Below, one piece after another: positions 1-10,426 of a stretch of 64,000 nt of DNA; the stretch's first letter is position 1, and each line of letters starts with the position of its first letter. The notes beneath the pieces were generated by a model. That model saw only the letters and a list, made by a program, of their open reading frames with translations, made no database searches and was not told the origin of the DNA. Source of the stretch: Polymyxa betae (taxonomy: Eukaryota > Endomyxa > Phytomyxea > Plasmodiophorida > Plasmodiophoridae); the NCBI GenBank assembly GCA_003693705.1, contig RBZT01000673.1, positions 67,887 to 131,886 of the forward strand, read 5' to 3'. The position numbers and the translations under genes are program-made.

Positions 1-1662
1 GAAGTCTTTGTTGGTGCTGGAGTTGGTTTATAGGACTTCGTTGGAGCAGGTGTTGGCGTCGTGGTCGTTGGCGCTGGAGTCGTCGGCGCCGGGGTCGGTG
101 CAGGAGTCTTTGGTGCTGGAGTCGTCGGCGCCGGGGTTGGTGCTGAAGTCGTTGGTGCTGGAGTCGTCGGCGCCGGGGTTGTTGGCGCCCGGGTTGTTGA
201 GGTGGTTGGAGCTGGAGTTGGCTTGATATTGCTGCATTTGCTAAGGCCGCTCTTCGCTTCATTGTACTCAGCAGTGTTGTGCTGGCCCTTCTTCTCCAGT
301 CTCGAGCAATAGTCCTTGAGCTGACTGACCTTGGTTTCACATTCTTCTGGCGTCTCATTGCCGTCAACTTTGCAAGGCGGTTTCTAATATCGATCATCAG
401 AATTTCTCATGCACATTGTAGATTTATCTTACCTCCGTTTCTGGAGTACTCGGAGTTGGCGCTTCGGTGGTAGGATCGGGAGTTGGCGCTTCAGTTGTAG
501 GAGCAGGAGTTGGAGCATCGGTTGCTGGAGAGTACGTAGATGGAAGAGGTGTTGGTGCTTATTCACTCGTTATTTTTTTCCAGACAGCGTTTCCGGCGTT
601 CTTACCAGGTGCAGTTGTAGGAGCGTCAGTTGGGGCTTCGGACGGCGCTGGCGAATATTGGTCGATCTTCGCCTGACATTCGTCCATTGCTTGCTTCGCA
701 GCGGCAATTGTAGGATTCTCTTCGGATTCTCCGTTAGCCTTTAGACTATCGAAGATCTGCTCAAGGGTTGCTTTCTTGTTTTGCAGGTCGTCGACGGTAT
801 CGGTATCCGCTGGCTTTTGGCTATCGATGTCGTCGCTCGGGGGTGGGGTGCTGCTGTTTGCAGGCAGCTCAGATGAGTCCAGATTAGAAGGCCCATCAGA
901 ATCTGAACGATCCGTTAGTCCAGATAACCATATCAAGCGCCCCAAATTACCTGAAGGATCGGAAACCGCCTCGTCGTCGTCGCCGTCGGGCATTAGCTCT
1001 TCTTCTTCATTTAGATAGTCAGCAATTGGGGCGTCGTTATCAGCCACATCTGGCTTATCATTGGCATCAGACGGACCGTCACCGTGTGGTGCTGGATCTT
1101 CCAAAACAATATTCTTCGGTATGAAGACGTTGCCCATGCTATCTGTCATTTGGCCATCAATAGGTGGTCTCTGGACGATGTTGCCATTTTTATCCCGAAC
1201 AAGAGGCACGTCAACTGCTGCGTTAAACTTAGGATTATCGCCGATATAATCACCTTCGTTTGGTTTCGGTCCTTGTTGCCTGGCGTTCTCGTGCCTGCGC
1301 TTCTTGCGACCCCTTTTCGGTTTCCCGTGTTTGTTGCTCTGGTCATCGTTGTTGTTTTTAGGAGGGCCAACTTCATAAGTAGTTTCTTCGTGCACCCGAT
1401 CTTGATTCACACCAAAAGGAACCGGCGGTAGTCCCTGTCCTTGCGTGAAGTTGGGCGCTTGGCCATTAGAAGACACAATCATAGGTTGCCCAACGTAGCC
1501 GTTTAGTGGCATACCAACAGAGCCACCATTGTAATTGTCTGGCTGTATCTCTATTGGCCCATTGAAATTGTTTGGCGCTAGCTTGCCTTGTCCATGACAT
1601 TCCTCTGCCGATACAGCAGCGATAAACAATGCAGCGGCTTTTAATGCCGATTTAACTTTCAT
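1..1662 (-). CDS. Secreted mucin-like protein, 3 exons, runs off left edge
   Basis: The start at 1662 opens with a signal-peptide-like segment (MKVKSALKAAALFIAAVSAE), followed by an acidic low-complexity region with an insert rich in K, R and N. Two introns are visible on the minus strand: 605-558 (48 nt, GTAAG...AATAAG) and 432-384 (49 nt, GTAAG...ATATTAG). Joining the exons keeps the frame. It gives a Pro/Thr/Ala tail of PTPAPTT-type repeats, a short cysteine-containing segment (KPPCKVDGNETPEECETK) and then a long run of APTTPAPT repeats that is still open at base 1. Such a tail is a likely O-glycosylation region. The signal sequence matches those of the genes at 2510-3154 and 5962-6936, so it belongs to the same secreted family. 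Function is unknown; the last exon is incomplete. Confidence 0.8.
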
Positions 1663-2509
1663 AGCTTCAACTTAAAGTTAAAAATCTTAGTCCTCGCGAG
1701 CGCAAGTAAATAAATTGAGGGACTTCAGTTAAATTCAACAAATAGCGATCTGGAGGATCTGATGAGTCATGAACAAGCATTATATCATGCATTGAATCAA
1801 CGTTGAGCCGCAAATTATCTTTCTGCCCTCAAAATGGATTCATCATCAACCGCCCTAACATTATCGATCGTGAGTCAAGATAGTCTAAACACGATATGTT
1901 CCATTGTGTCATAATAGGATGAGCCTGAGAAGTAACAATATGTAAGATCAATTTCAACTTGAATTGTTTTTTAAAGGCAAACAATCCTCAACCTCTGCCT
2001 CAATTTCAACTATTACATCATTCACACTATCGTCTTGCCTCGACCTCGTAATCACCACAGCTGTCTTTCACACACTCTTGTATATCCGGAACATCTTTTG
2101 AAAATTGTTAGATTCGTTCTCATGAATGCTAAGATCCATATCAAATATTGTCTAAACCCGATATTCGTACGAACTGTGGCATTCAGCTTAGTTTGAGCAA
2201 TGCAAGGTTTAAAGCCATAATACAATGTTTGTCTTCAACTGAATAGTGTCGTTCTCGTTTCAGGAGCAGAATTAGAAACTTGCCACAGTTTTCTCGTAAA
2301 ATTTCGAAGATCCTTTCCTATCAGACGATTACCACAAAACGCTGCTTGCCTAAAGCGTCCAAATCTCAAGCCGTACATTCCGTCTGAGTTCTCAATGAGG
2401 GTCAATCCAAATCGTGTGTCTTCAATAGAGTCGAGCAGCATTACATTCTAGCCTTAACAAGCGAAAAGTTTATTCAGATGATTTTCAGAAATCAGAATGC
2501 GACTTTGCC
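1663..2509. repeat. Upstream block of the first secreted gene (cassette A, intact copy)
   Basis: No convincing gene. The block from about 1663 to 2450 is found again, diverged, at about 4041-4813. Shared stretches include the ends around 2403-2430 and 4787-4813. It is therefore the 5' flank of the gene ending at 1662, copied as part of a larger cassette. It probably also contains the 3' region of the next secreted gene. The small ORF at 2235-2441 lies in this copied DNA and I do not treat it as a gene. Confidence 0.6.
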
Positions 2510-3154
2510 TTAAGATGATCGGCTACTTGCGATAATGTTACTCTTACTAGATCCAGCTACAGGTGCAATGAAGTTGCCATTCTCATCAAACTTTACAGGA
2601 ATAGGTACATCAAACTGAATTGGAATGCCCTTGACGTTAGGGTTTTCAATGATGTTGCCATTCGCATCACGGTGAACAGGAACTTCTATAAACGCCTTTG
2701 GAATGCCCATGCCGTTATTATCGTTAATGATGTTGCCATTCGCATCACGTTCAACAGGAACATCTACAAACGCAACTGGAATGCCCATGCCAGAACCGGA
2801 AATGATAAAGCCATTCTCATCACGGATCATAGGTGGGCCAACTACCGCCTGAGCCTGGTTGTTGCCACTACCATCTGATGTGGCGGGATTGTCGCGACCT
2901 GAGATATCGTTATTATCGGTGATAAGAGTCGTGGATATGATAATATTACCTTTGCTATAACTTGTCGTAGGTCCACCGCTGCCAACATCATTCGACGGAT
3001 AGTTAAGCACAGGGGCAGCATCAACATTATCTGGGAGCGTTACTATTGGAGCGTTGACGTTGTTAGATTGTAGATAAGCCTGCACAAGGCATTCATCTGC
3101 CAAAGCAGCAATCAGGAACAATGCAACGGCTTTCAATGCTGATTTAACTTTCAT
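2510..3154 (-). CDS. Secreted repeat protein, family member 2 (214 aa)
   Basis: Single exon. The N-terminus MKVKSALKAVALFLIAALAD is a signal peptide nearly identical to those of the genes at 1662 and 6936. The mature part carries about three copies of a ~26-residue repeat built on GIPxAFxxVPVxRDANGNII, with variable ends. It has no cysteines to speak of and no recognised domain. The 3' end and the 5' flank are shared with the gene at 5962-6936, so the two are recent paralogues. A secreted or surface role is inferred only from the signal peptide and repeats. Confidence 0.8.
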   Translation of the reverse strand: MKVKSALKAVALFLIAALADECLVQAYLQSNNVNAPIVTLPDNVDAAPVLNYPSNDVGSGGPTTSYSKGNIIISTTLITDNNDISGRDNPATSDGSGNNQAQAVVGPPMIRDENGFIISGSGMGIPVAFVDVPVERDANGNIINDNNGMGIPKAFIEVPVHRDANGNIIENPNVKGIPIQFDVPIPVKFDENGNFIAPVAGSSKSNIIASSRSS

Positions 3155-3930
3155 GATTTCAACTTAAATTCTCCAGGAGCAAATACAGTGTTGGTTAAAT
3201 TCAACCAATAACAAAGTGAGCGAAGGAAAGGCCAGGAACAAGACCTAGGTCCAGCATCCTTGGTCTTAAATCAACGCTGGTCGGAGTTAAGTCTGGGACG
3301 GGAACTCATCCTCCTCAGCCCTGTCGACAATGGAAAACATTCAGCCGCTTTAATTCAACTCTGGAAGATACTACTCATCCCTTAACGCTGTCAACCGTCA
3401 ATAATATCCATCTGATAAGATGAGTCGCTACAAGCCTAACCACGATATTCAGGAACCCTTGCTTCTCAGCCCGGTCAACGATGGATACTATCCAGCAGCT
3501 TTGAATCAATTCTGGATGGAAACTCATCCCTTAACTTTGTCAACCGTCAATGATAACCATCTGATGAGATGAGTCTCATCTGCCTAACCACGAATATACT
3601 CACGAATTTACCACGAGGCTCGGGTGATTCATGAAACTCATTCTTCGACAAAATCGATTTGATGATTCACGAGTCCAAAACACGATGTTTACGCGAATTT
3701 GCCAATTGGGCTCGAGGCTGGGTTAATCGAGGGCAGCAAAGTTTCAATTATCAGCTCATCATCAGTTGTTCAGCATTAACTGTGCATCGGCTTAAACAGA
3801 CATCACGAGACAACAATACCTTGGTTCCGCTTTAGTCATAATATAACTTAATCAAAGTGATTAAAGAACCAAGTTGTCAGAATTCAGATAATTCGTACTC
3901 TCGATAAACTGCTGACAGCATGCGCGGGAT
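3155..3930. repeat. Upstream block of member 2 (cassette B) with an internal tandem repeat
   Basis: No coding region seen. The block is repeated at about 6937-7590 upstream of the paralogue. Within it a unit of roughly 125 bp occurs twice (about 3300-3425 and 3465-3575), each ending in CCGTCAATRATA...GATGAGTC. The copy at 6937-7590 has this unit once (about 7100-7230). Conservation of flank as well as gene suggests duplication of whole cassettes, possibly with shared promoter elements. Confidence 0.6.
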
Positions 3931-3950
3931 CAACAACAAATTGGGATATT

Positions 3951-4040
3951 TGGCGCTAGCTTGCCTTGTCCATGACATTCCTCTGCCGACACAGCAGCGA
4001 TAAACAATGCAGGGACATTTAATGCCGATTTAACTTTCAT
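3951..4040 (-). pseudogene. Decayed head of a cassette A secreted gene
   Basis: Reading from 4040, about 90 bp match the signal-peptide end of the gene at 1662 (same CTAGCTTGCCTTGTCCATGA stretch, same start context) and then stop abruptly. The rest of the gene is missing. The upstream flank (4041-4813) is kept. This is a truncated copy left by the cassette duplication. The reading frame cannot produce a family protein. Confidence 0.65.
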
Positions 4041-4813
4041 AGTTTCGACAACGAGTTAAAATTCTCAGTACTCGCGAGCGCAAAGTAAATTAATAAAGGG
4101 ACTTCAGTTAAATTCAACAGTTAACGATCTGGGGGATCTGATGAGTCATGAGCAGGCAATATATCATGCATTGAATCAACGTTGAGCCGCAATTCTCCCC
4201 TTCAAAAGGACTTATCAATCAACCGCCCTAACATTATCGATCATGAGTCAAGATAGTATGAACACGATATTTTTCATTGTGTCATATTGCTTAGGATGAG
4301 CCTGCGATGTATGATCAAGTTTCAACAAAATTGTTTCAAAAAGGCAAACAATCCTCAACCTCTACCTCATTTTCAACTATTACGTCATCCACGCTATCGT
4401 TTTGCCTCGACCTTGTAATCGCAACAGCTGTCTTTCACTCAATCTTTTATATCCGGAGCATAATCTGAGAATTGTTAGGTTCGTTCTCATGAATGCTAAG
4501 ATCCATATCAAATACTGTCTAAACCCGATATTTGAACGAACTGTGGCATTCAGCTCAGTTTGAGCCTGGAGGGTCAAGGTTTAAGCCATAATACAATGTT
4601 TGTCTTCAACTAAAAAGTTTCGTTCTTGTTTCAGGAGCAGAATTAGCAACTTGCCACGTTTTCTCGTAAAAAATCAAAGCTCCTTTACTATCAGACGCTT
4701 ATCACTTGATTTGGAGATTGGGCACTGGAAACTCTGCTACGTCCAAAATTCAAGCCGTGCATTCCATCAGAGTTCGTAACGAGGGTCAATCCAATCGTGT
4801 GTCTTTAATAGAG
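4041..4813. repeat. Second copy of the cassette A upstream block
   Basis: Diverged copy of 1663-2450 with small indels. It contains no gene. It breaks off near 4813, where the ~1 kb insertion begins, and the cassette sequence resumes near 5863. Confidence 0.6.
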
Positions 4814-5862
4814 TGATGCCGCCGCCATTGTCCAAATATCGGGACAGGATACTCACAGCACAATCTTCGACCTACAGATTCATACAACATTGAGACTTGA
4901 TACTACAAGTTCCAGTTACGAGACTGAGATTATTGCGATACAGGCGGGAATAGGTAGAGACTGTTCTGTCTCTAAAACCACGCGACAGAAATATCCTTAT
5001 TTCACTGACTTTAATCATGCTTGCAGTAGCTAAAGGCACTGCCATACAAATACAAATTCACAAATTCAATAGTGAAAAACGTTGCAGAAAAACTAGCCGA
5101 ACTGCAAAGACAAAATTCAGTTGAATTGCATTTTATCCCGAGTCTCACATATCAGATTCCAGAAAATGATCACGTAAACCACCTTGCAAAGCAGGCGGCG
5201 TCTAGCGGAGACAAAATCGACCACGACCCTCTGATTTCGAGTTATAAATATAAATTCAAGAAGCTTGAAAAGAAACATCTCCGAACCTACTTAAACAGCA
5301 ATGTTAAACAGAGCAAAACCAGCACATATCCTGACCGAATCCCGCTGAAACACGGTTTTATCACCGTTCGAAGCGGAAACAAATTCGTAAAATTCGAATC
5401 CAACGCAATCAAACATTACTTAATCGGGTTTCGTACGTGTAATACAAGAGCCAGAACCCAACTAAAGCGATAGGGATCACAGATTTTAAAAATAACACAG
5501 CGCTATATTACAAGAACAATTCTGTCAATTCATGGCCGATTTCCTGACGGAAGCGCACAAGTATGGATGTGATATATAACATAAAGATTGTAAGCTGGGA
5601 TAGCCAGTAGGGGAAACTTGAGAGGGATTCGAGTCCCTGATGGGTTGGGCGGGTGGTTGCCTATTCTACCTTCTCAAAACACTTCTAGGTCCTACTGAGA
5701 GGGCCGAGCAAGAGAATAGTTTCATTGATGGGTGAAATACTGCTAGCTCCTCAATATTAATAGGAGTTTCTGAGGATCTAAATGTGCTGAGCAATCGGCA
5801 TACTTTGGGCCTTATGCTATGGTTACAGCACCGCCCGTTGTTATCAACAAACTAGTCGAATT
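4814..5862. mobile_element. Insertion with retroelement RNase H-like remnant
   Basis: About 1.05 kb interrupts the duplicated cassette. Left and right borders carry similar sequences (CAATCCAATC...TTTAATAGAG at 4787-4813 and CAATCCAATCTTCAATAGAG at 5863-5882), which could be an imperfect target-site duplication. Inside, an open frame from about 5040 to 5473 on the plus strand reads like the end of a retrotransposon RNase H domain: TNSIVKNV, then VELHFIPSLT and NDHVNHLAKQAASSG, resembling the DS, WIPSH and N-E-x-D-x-L-A-K blocks. The catalytic acidic residues are altered (TNS for TDS, NDHVN for NExAD), so the enzyme is probably dead. It has no proper start codon. Confidence 0.5.
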
Positions 5863-5961
5863 CAATCCAATCTTCAATAGAGTCGGGCAGCATTACATTC
5901 TATGCAGAACAATTAAAACGTTTATTCGGTTAATTTTCAAAAATCAGAATGCGACATTGCC

Positions 5962-6936
5962 TTAAGGTGATCGGCCATCGGCGATAATGTTACTCATACT
6001 AGGTCCAGCTACAGGTGTCTCCATGATCTTGCCATTCCCATTAACCTGATTAGGTACAGGAATGCCCTTGCCGTTGGAATTGTCAATGATCTTGCCATTC
6101 TTATCAGCCTGAAGAGGTACGTCTACAACCGCCTGTGGAGTGGCCTTGCCGTTGGAATTGTCAATGATCTTGCCATTCTTATCAACCTGAATAGGTACAT
6201 CTTCAACAGCCTGTGGAATGGCGTTGCCGTAAGAATAGGAGCTGGCGGTAGCTCCAGCAATGATTTTGCCTTTCTCATCACGGAACATGGGTGGACCAAC
6301 TACCGCCTGAGCCTGGTTGTTGCTACTACACTCTGAATTGTTGGAATTGTCGAAGCCGTTTTGGAGACCTGGCATATCGTTATTATCGGTGATAGGAGTC
6401 CTGGGTATGATGTTATTACCCTTGCTATAACTTGTCGTAGATCCACCAACAGATCCCTGCTGGATAATATTGCCAAATTGATCCCGGTATACAACGGCCT
6501 GCAATCCAGCATCATCACCGCTGCCATCACCATTCCACTGATAATTTTCAGCGAATTCGTTTAACGAGTTTGCGTTTTGGTTCTTTTGCTTCCAACGACG
6601 ATTTTGCAGTTTCAGTTGACCGGCGTTTCCGTTATCGGGAGCGTCGCTGCCATAATATTGCTCTTTTCTTTGTCCCTGATTTCCACTCCATTCATATTGA
6701 TAAGAGGAAAGATCTTGTCCTGGTTTCGACGACGTGAAGCTCGACAACGGTTTTCCATTAGGTCCCAAAATGTCGTTCGGCGAAATTCGCACAGGGCCAG
6801 CATTACCATTATCAGCGACCGTTACTATTAGACCGTTGACGTTGTTAGATTGTAGATGGGCCTGCACAAGGCGTTCATCTGCCGAAGCAGCAACCAGGAA
6901 CAATGCAACGGCCCTCAATGCTGATTTAACTTTCAT
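5962..6936 (-). CDS. Secreted repeat protein, family member 3 (324 aa)
   Basis: Single exon. The signal peptide MKVKSALRAVALFLVAASAD and the following ~20 residues match member 2. The middle is an N/Q/G/S-rich segment. The C-terminal half has repeats of the form PQAVxDVPxQxDKNGKIIDN, two of them almost identical (about residues 240-300). The extra ~110 residues relative to member 2 lie in the low-complexity middle. The last ~15 residues match member 2. It is likely a secreted or wall/surface protein. No enzymatic motif is visible. Confidence 0.8.
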   Translation of the reverse strand: MKVKSALRAVALFLVAASADERLVQAHLQSNNVNGLIVTVADNGNAGPVRISPNDILGPNGKPLSSFTSSKPGQDLSSYQYEWSGNQGQRKEQYYGSDAPDNGNAGQLKLQNRRWKQKNQNANSLNEFAENYQWNGDGSGDDAGLQAVVYRDQFGNIIQQGSVGGSTTSYSKGNNIIPRTPITDNNDMPGLQNGFDNSNNSECSSNNQAQAVVGPPMFRDEKGKIIAGATASSYSYGNAIPQAVEDVPIQVDKNGKIIDNSNGKATPQAVVDVPLQADKNGKIIDNSNGKGIPVPNQVNGNGKIMETPVAGPSMSNIIADGRSP

Positions 6937-7590
6937 GATTTCAACTTAAATTGTGCAGGAACTAATAGAGTGTTGGTTCGATTCCGAATTAATAGTGTTG
7001 GTTAAATTCAACAAATAACAAAGTGAGCGAAGGAAGGGCCAGAAACACGACCTAGATCCAGCGTTGATTCAAAATCAACGCTGGACGGAATCACCTCGAA
7101 GACGGGAACTCATCTTTCTCAGCCTGGTCAACATTGTATAATATTCAGCAGCTTTGATTCAACGCTGGAAGGATACTCATCCCTTAACTCTGTCAACCGT
7201 CAATAATATCTCTCTGATGAGATGAGTCACTCCTAACCACGAATATACTCACGATTTTACCACGAGGATCGGGTGAATCATGAAACTCATCCTTCGAAAA
7301 AATCGATTTGATGATTCACCAGTCCAAAACACGATGTTTACGCGAATTTGCCAATTGGGCTCGAGGTTGGGTTAATCGAGGGCAGCAAAGTTTCACTTAT
7401 CAGCTCATCATCAGTTGTTCAGCATTAACTGTGCATCGGCTCGAACCGACATCACGAGACAACAATACCTTGATTCCGCTTTAGTCGGAATACATCTTAA
7501 TCAAAGTGATTACAGAACCAAGTTGTCAGAATGTCGATTGCTTCAAAGTCCATAGAATCCATACTTTCGATAAACTGCTAACAGCATGGG
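6937..7590. repeat. Second copy of the cassette B upstream block
   Basis: No gene seen. It is largely the same as 3155-3930 (shared stretches around 7250-7520), but with one rather than two copies of the internal ~125 bp unit. It ends near 7590, just past the 3' end of the eS27 gene. Confidence 0.6.
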
Positions 7591-7654
7591 CGGGATCATA
7601 GACCAACAAACTGGGATATTTATTCTGTTGTTATTTTTGAGAACGTGCTGGCGT

Positions 7655-8025
7655 TTATTCGACCTTCATGCGGAACGAGCAGCCCTCGCTGAGGCGGGCC
7701 TTACCACCGGTCGGCTGGCACAAGATCGTCGAGCAAGAAGCACAGAAAACGACGGTCGAAGCGTGCGAGAAAACGGTCGTGCTAAGCGACATCAAATCAG
7801 AAACGGGGAAAACGGATCGAGTAATAGATGAAAAATACATGTTGAAGCAGCCGGAGCATTTGACGTCCATGAAGAAGGAGTTGGGGCTCTGAACCAAGCG
7901 CTTCAATTTGTGCTTGCGCTGTTCATCGGCCGACGACGGGAATAAGAGATCCTTAGCTAACTATAAAGAAAATGGTTGGGATCTGAACGACGACGACGGC
8001 AACAAAAGAGGGAACTCACCACCAT
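7655..8025 (-). CDS. RPS27: 40S ribosomal protein eS27
   Basis: Three exons on the minus strand. The start is ATG GTG at 8025, followed by a GTGAGT...TTTATAG intron, then [40 protein letters not shown], a second intron (GTATTT...GCTTAG) and TTVFSH...[17 protein letters not shown]. The blocks [16 protein letters not shown] and [10 protein letters not shown] are hallmark eS27 sequences. The four cysteines of the zinc ribbon (VKCSGC and FCASC) are present. Total length is about 85 residues, as in the family. It is a component of the small ribosomal subunit. The opposite-strand ORFs here are shadows. Confidence 0.93.
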
Positions 8026-8560
8026 CGTAACAAATCTCGACCGATTCGAATCGCAATGAGACGCGGTATCCGAAGACGATATCGCAGTCCGTCACGGACT
8101 TCTTCAATATATTACAGCCAGCCGTTAAACTTTCTAGAAATCATTCCTTTTCAACATTCTGCCAAAGCGGGTCGGGTTGGTAGATGCCCTTTACAGACCA
8201 GTACAGAATGACGGCGTGGAGACAGCTTTGTTATTCTTTGATTGTCTGCTGAAGCTCTTCAGAAGCCGATTATCAACTTTATTCTGGCAAAAATATTTCA
8301 AATCTCGTTGTCTTATTCCTAGGTCGCTATATAAATCCGCTTTTGTAAATCTCCAGTTGTAGCCTTTTATTCTCTGTCATTTTTGCTAGAATACTAAACC
8401 CAGGACAAGATCCAATGCTCCCGAGAGGATCATCGACAACGCCTTTTAGCAGCTGATCGAACCTTCACAGAAAGGCCTGAACAACTACAGATATTCCTGG
8501 TCTAGGGCCAGCAGATGCCTCTAGTAGTCTGAATCAGAGGTTACTTGATGCTTAACCTTC
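8026..8560. other. Intergenic, between divergent eS27 and the sugar kinase fusion
   Basis: About 535 bp with no supported gene. It must hold the eS27 promoter (minus) and the upstream region of the plus-strand gene. A short plus-strand ORF at 8177-8362 resembles nothing I recognise. Confidence 0.4.
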
Positions 8561-8688
8561 GAGTTTATAAGGAGGCTGCAGCTGTTCATTGCACTATTGC
8601 CTAATGGTGATGGTGAGCGAGGTGAGTTTATAAGGAGGCTGCAGCTGCTCATTGCACTATTGCCTATTGGTGATGGTAAGCGAGAAGG
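8561..8688 (+). repeat. Tandem duplication of ~63 bp at the start of the sugar kinase gene
   Basis: Unit 1 is 8561-8623 and unit 2 is 8624 to about 8688. They differ at a few bases. Both contain a potential start context reading (M/L)VMVSE. The junction GCGAG|GTGAGT creates a good 5' splice site at 8622, and unit 2 ends in GCGAG at 8684, so the second unit could be spliced out as a 63-nt intron without changing frame. Confidence 0.7.
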
Positions 8689-10195
8689 TGTCGCAGGATC
8701 TTCTACAGCATCGACGTCTTGTGTTTGTGTCGGGCTGCTATGACATCCTGCACGCCGGCCATCTCCAGTTCTTTACCGAAGCTCGTGCCCTAGGCGACTA
8801 TCTGATAGTGTCGTTTGCATCCGCAGAAGTTTTGTTTGCTCATAAACGGAGACGCCCCAGCTTGCCAGATGATCATAAGAAAGCTTTGATTCAAGTAACG
8901 AACGTTTGCCTTTAGAGAATGCAGAAACCTTTCTTCATTTACCATTGCTAAAATCTGGTTGTAGTCGTTGCGAATGGTTGATGAAGTTGTAATCGGGCGT
9001 GGAATGGATCTTGGCTTAGATTTTAAGGAGGAATTCTTTAGAATTCGCCCGAACTATTTAGGTTGACGCCATGCTTGATTCGACCAAAAGTTTTTAGAAT
9101 TTTTTTCTAGTTGTGACCGATGACGATAAATACGCAGCGATCAAGCTTGATCTTTGCTCTCAGACAGGTTGTCAATACATCAAGCTGCCAAAGACGCCAC
9201 CTCAATTTACTGCTATTTCTACAACAGAAATCGTTCGGTAATGTTTCTATGATCTGGATGGCATCTATTCATATCTGCTGATTAGGAAGATAAGAGCACC
9301 GGAACACGCCCCTTTAAGAGTTGATTTCGCTGGCGGTTGGTTAGATGTGCCAAGATTTGCCAGATCTGGAGCGTTTGTGATAAATTGTGCCATTACTCCA
9401 ATGGTTAGCCTTTCAGATTGGCCATACGAACTGAAATCTGGGCTTGGCGGCTCGGGAGCTTGGGCTGCATTAAATGGCAAAGATGGCGTCACTGAAGAAT
9501 TGAATCTCGGTACGATCTGTGAGCTGAGAGCACCCATTCAGACTCTTTACTGGTTTCATAAGGCGTTGGCTGGCAGGATCCAGCAATCATTTCCGAGGGC
9601 GGCTTGTGTGTGTGGAGAAGTGGCGATCGACCGCAACTCGAAGCTAAATTTTCGGGTTTGGAATCCGGTTTTCTTCATTCTTGTCTGAATTGGGGAATAG
9701 GCTCTTTTTTACGGGGAAAAATGGCTTTATATTGGACAGGTGTAGCTCATGATACTCCCGGCTCTGCTGACATCAAGCGTGATTATGATCTGATCGCTGC
9801 TGCTAGCAGTGTCGCTCGAGACGCTGCTTGGCAATCAGATATGGAGAAACTCGCTGAAGCGGTTCGAATGAGCTATTCTGTCCAGCTGGGTTCGTATCTA
9901 AAGTCTCATGACAACAACTGACACTGATATTACTTTCAAAGGCGAGGGAATGCGACCTTTACCAGGAGATGGAGCTGCTGATTTAATGCCGATTCTGAAG
10001 CCAGTGGCTTTCAAATATTGTGAGTAGCTACAAACGACGCTTCTTCAATATCGCTTACTAACTATTTTTTCAGGTGGCGGCGGTCATGGCGGCTATGCTG
10101 TTTATCTGTTTTCTGATAGTTCAGACCGGGATCGAGCCTGTCAAGCCTATCCGCTGTTCCGCCCTATTGAACCCTGTGTTCAGGGATGTCGTTAA
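8604..10195 (+). CDS. Nucleotidyltransferase-GHMP sugar kinase fusion
   Basis: The start is 8604 if the tandem unit is an intron, otherwise ATG 8673. The N-terminal domain has the cytidylyltransferase signature LVFVSGCYDILHAGHLQFF (residues ~12-30), matching the HxGH nucleotide-binding motif family. After introns (e.g. 8896-8964) comes a GHMP kinase domain: RVDFAGGWLDVP at the N-lobe, KSGLGGSGAWAALN as the phosphate-binding glycine loop, GVGWQDP, and YCGGGHGGYAVYLF near the C-terminus. The last intron has a TACTAAC branch site. The family pairing suggests phosphorylation of a sugar and its activation to an NDP-sugar, in the manner of heptose or fucose pathways. The substrate is not readable from sequence. 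The frame was rebuilt across six or seven introns, so small boundary errors are possible. Confidence 0.75.
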
Positions 10196-10426
10196 TCCTG
10201 ATTTGTATCTGATTAATGCTTATTCTGTTATCAATCCCAATTATATTTGAACAGTAGCTGTTTCTATTTATTGGTCGCTATGTCTTTTTATCCTGGCTGA
10301 TCACCTTCGTTGCTGTATCGACTAGATTTCCAGCCAAGATATCGATAGAAATCTAAATAGATACATCCAGCGGTAACAAAATATGATTACAACGAATGAA
10401 GGAGGTGAACCCTGCCAGCTAAACGG

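Noticed and set aside
409-744. Plus-strand ORFs across 8-744
   Set aside because: Shadows of the PT-repeat tail on the minus strand, whose spliced frame is continuous.
7586-7892. Plus-strand ORFs with a plausible ATG
   Set aside because: Opposite strand to the unmistakable eS27 exons.
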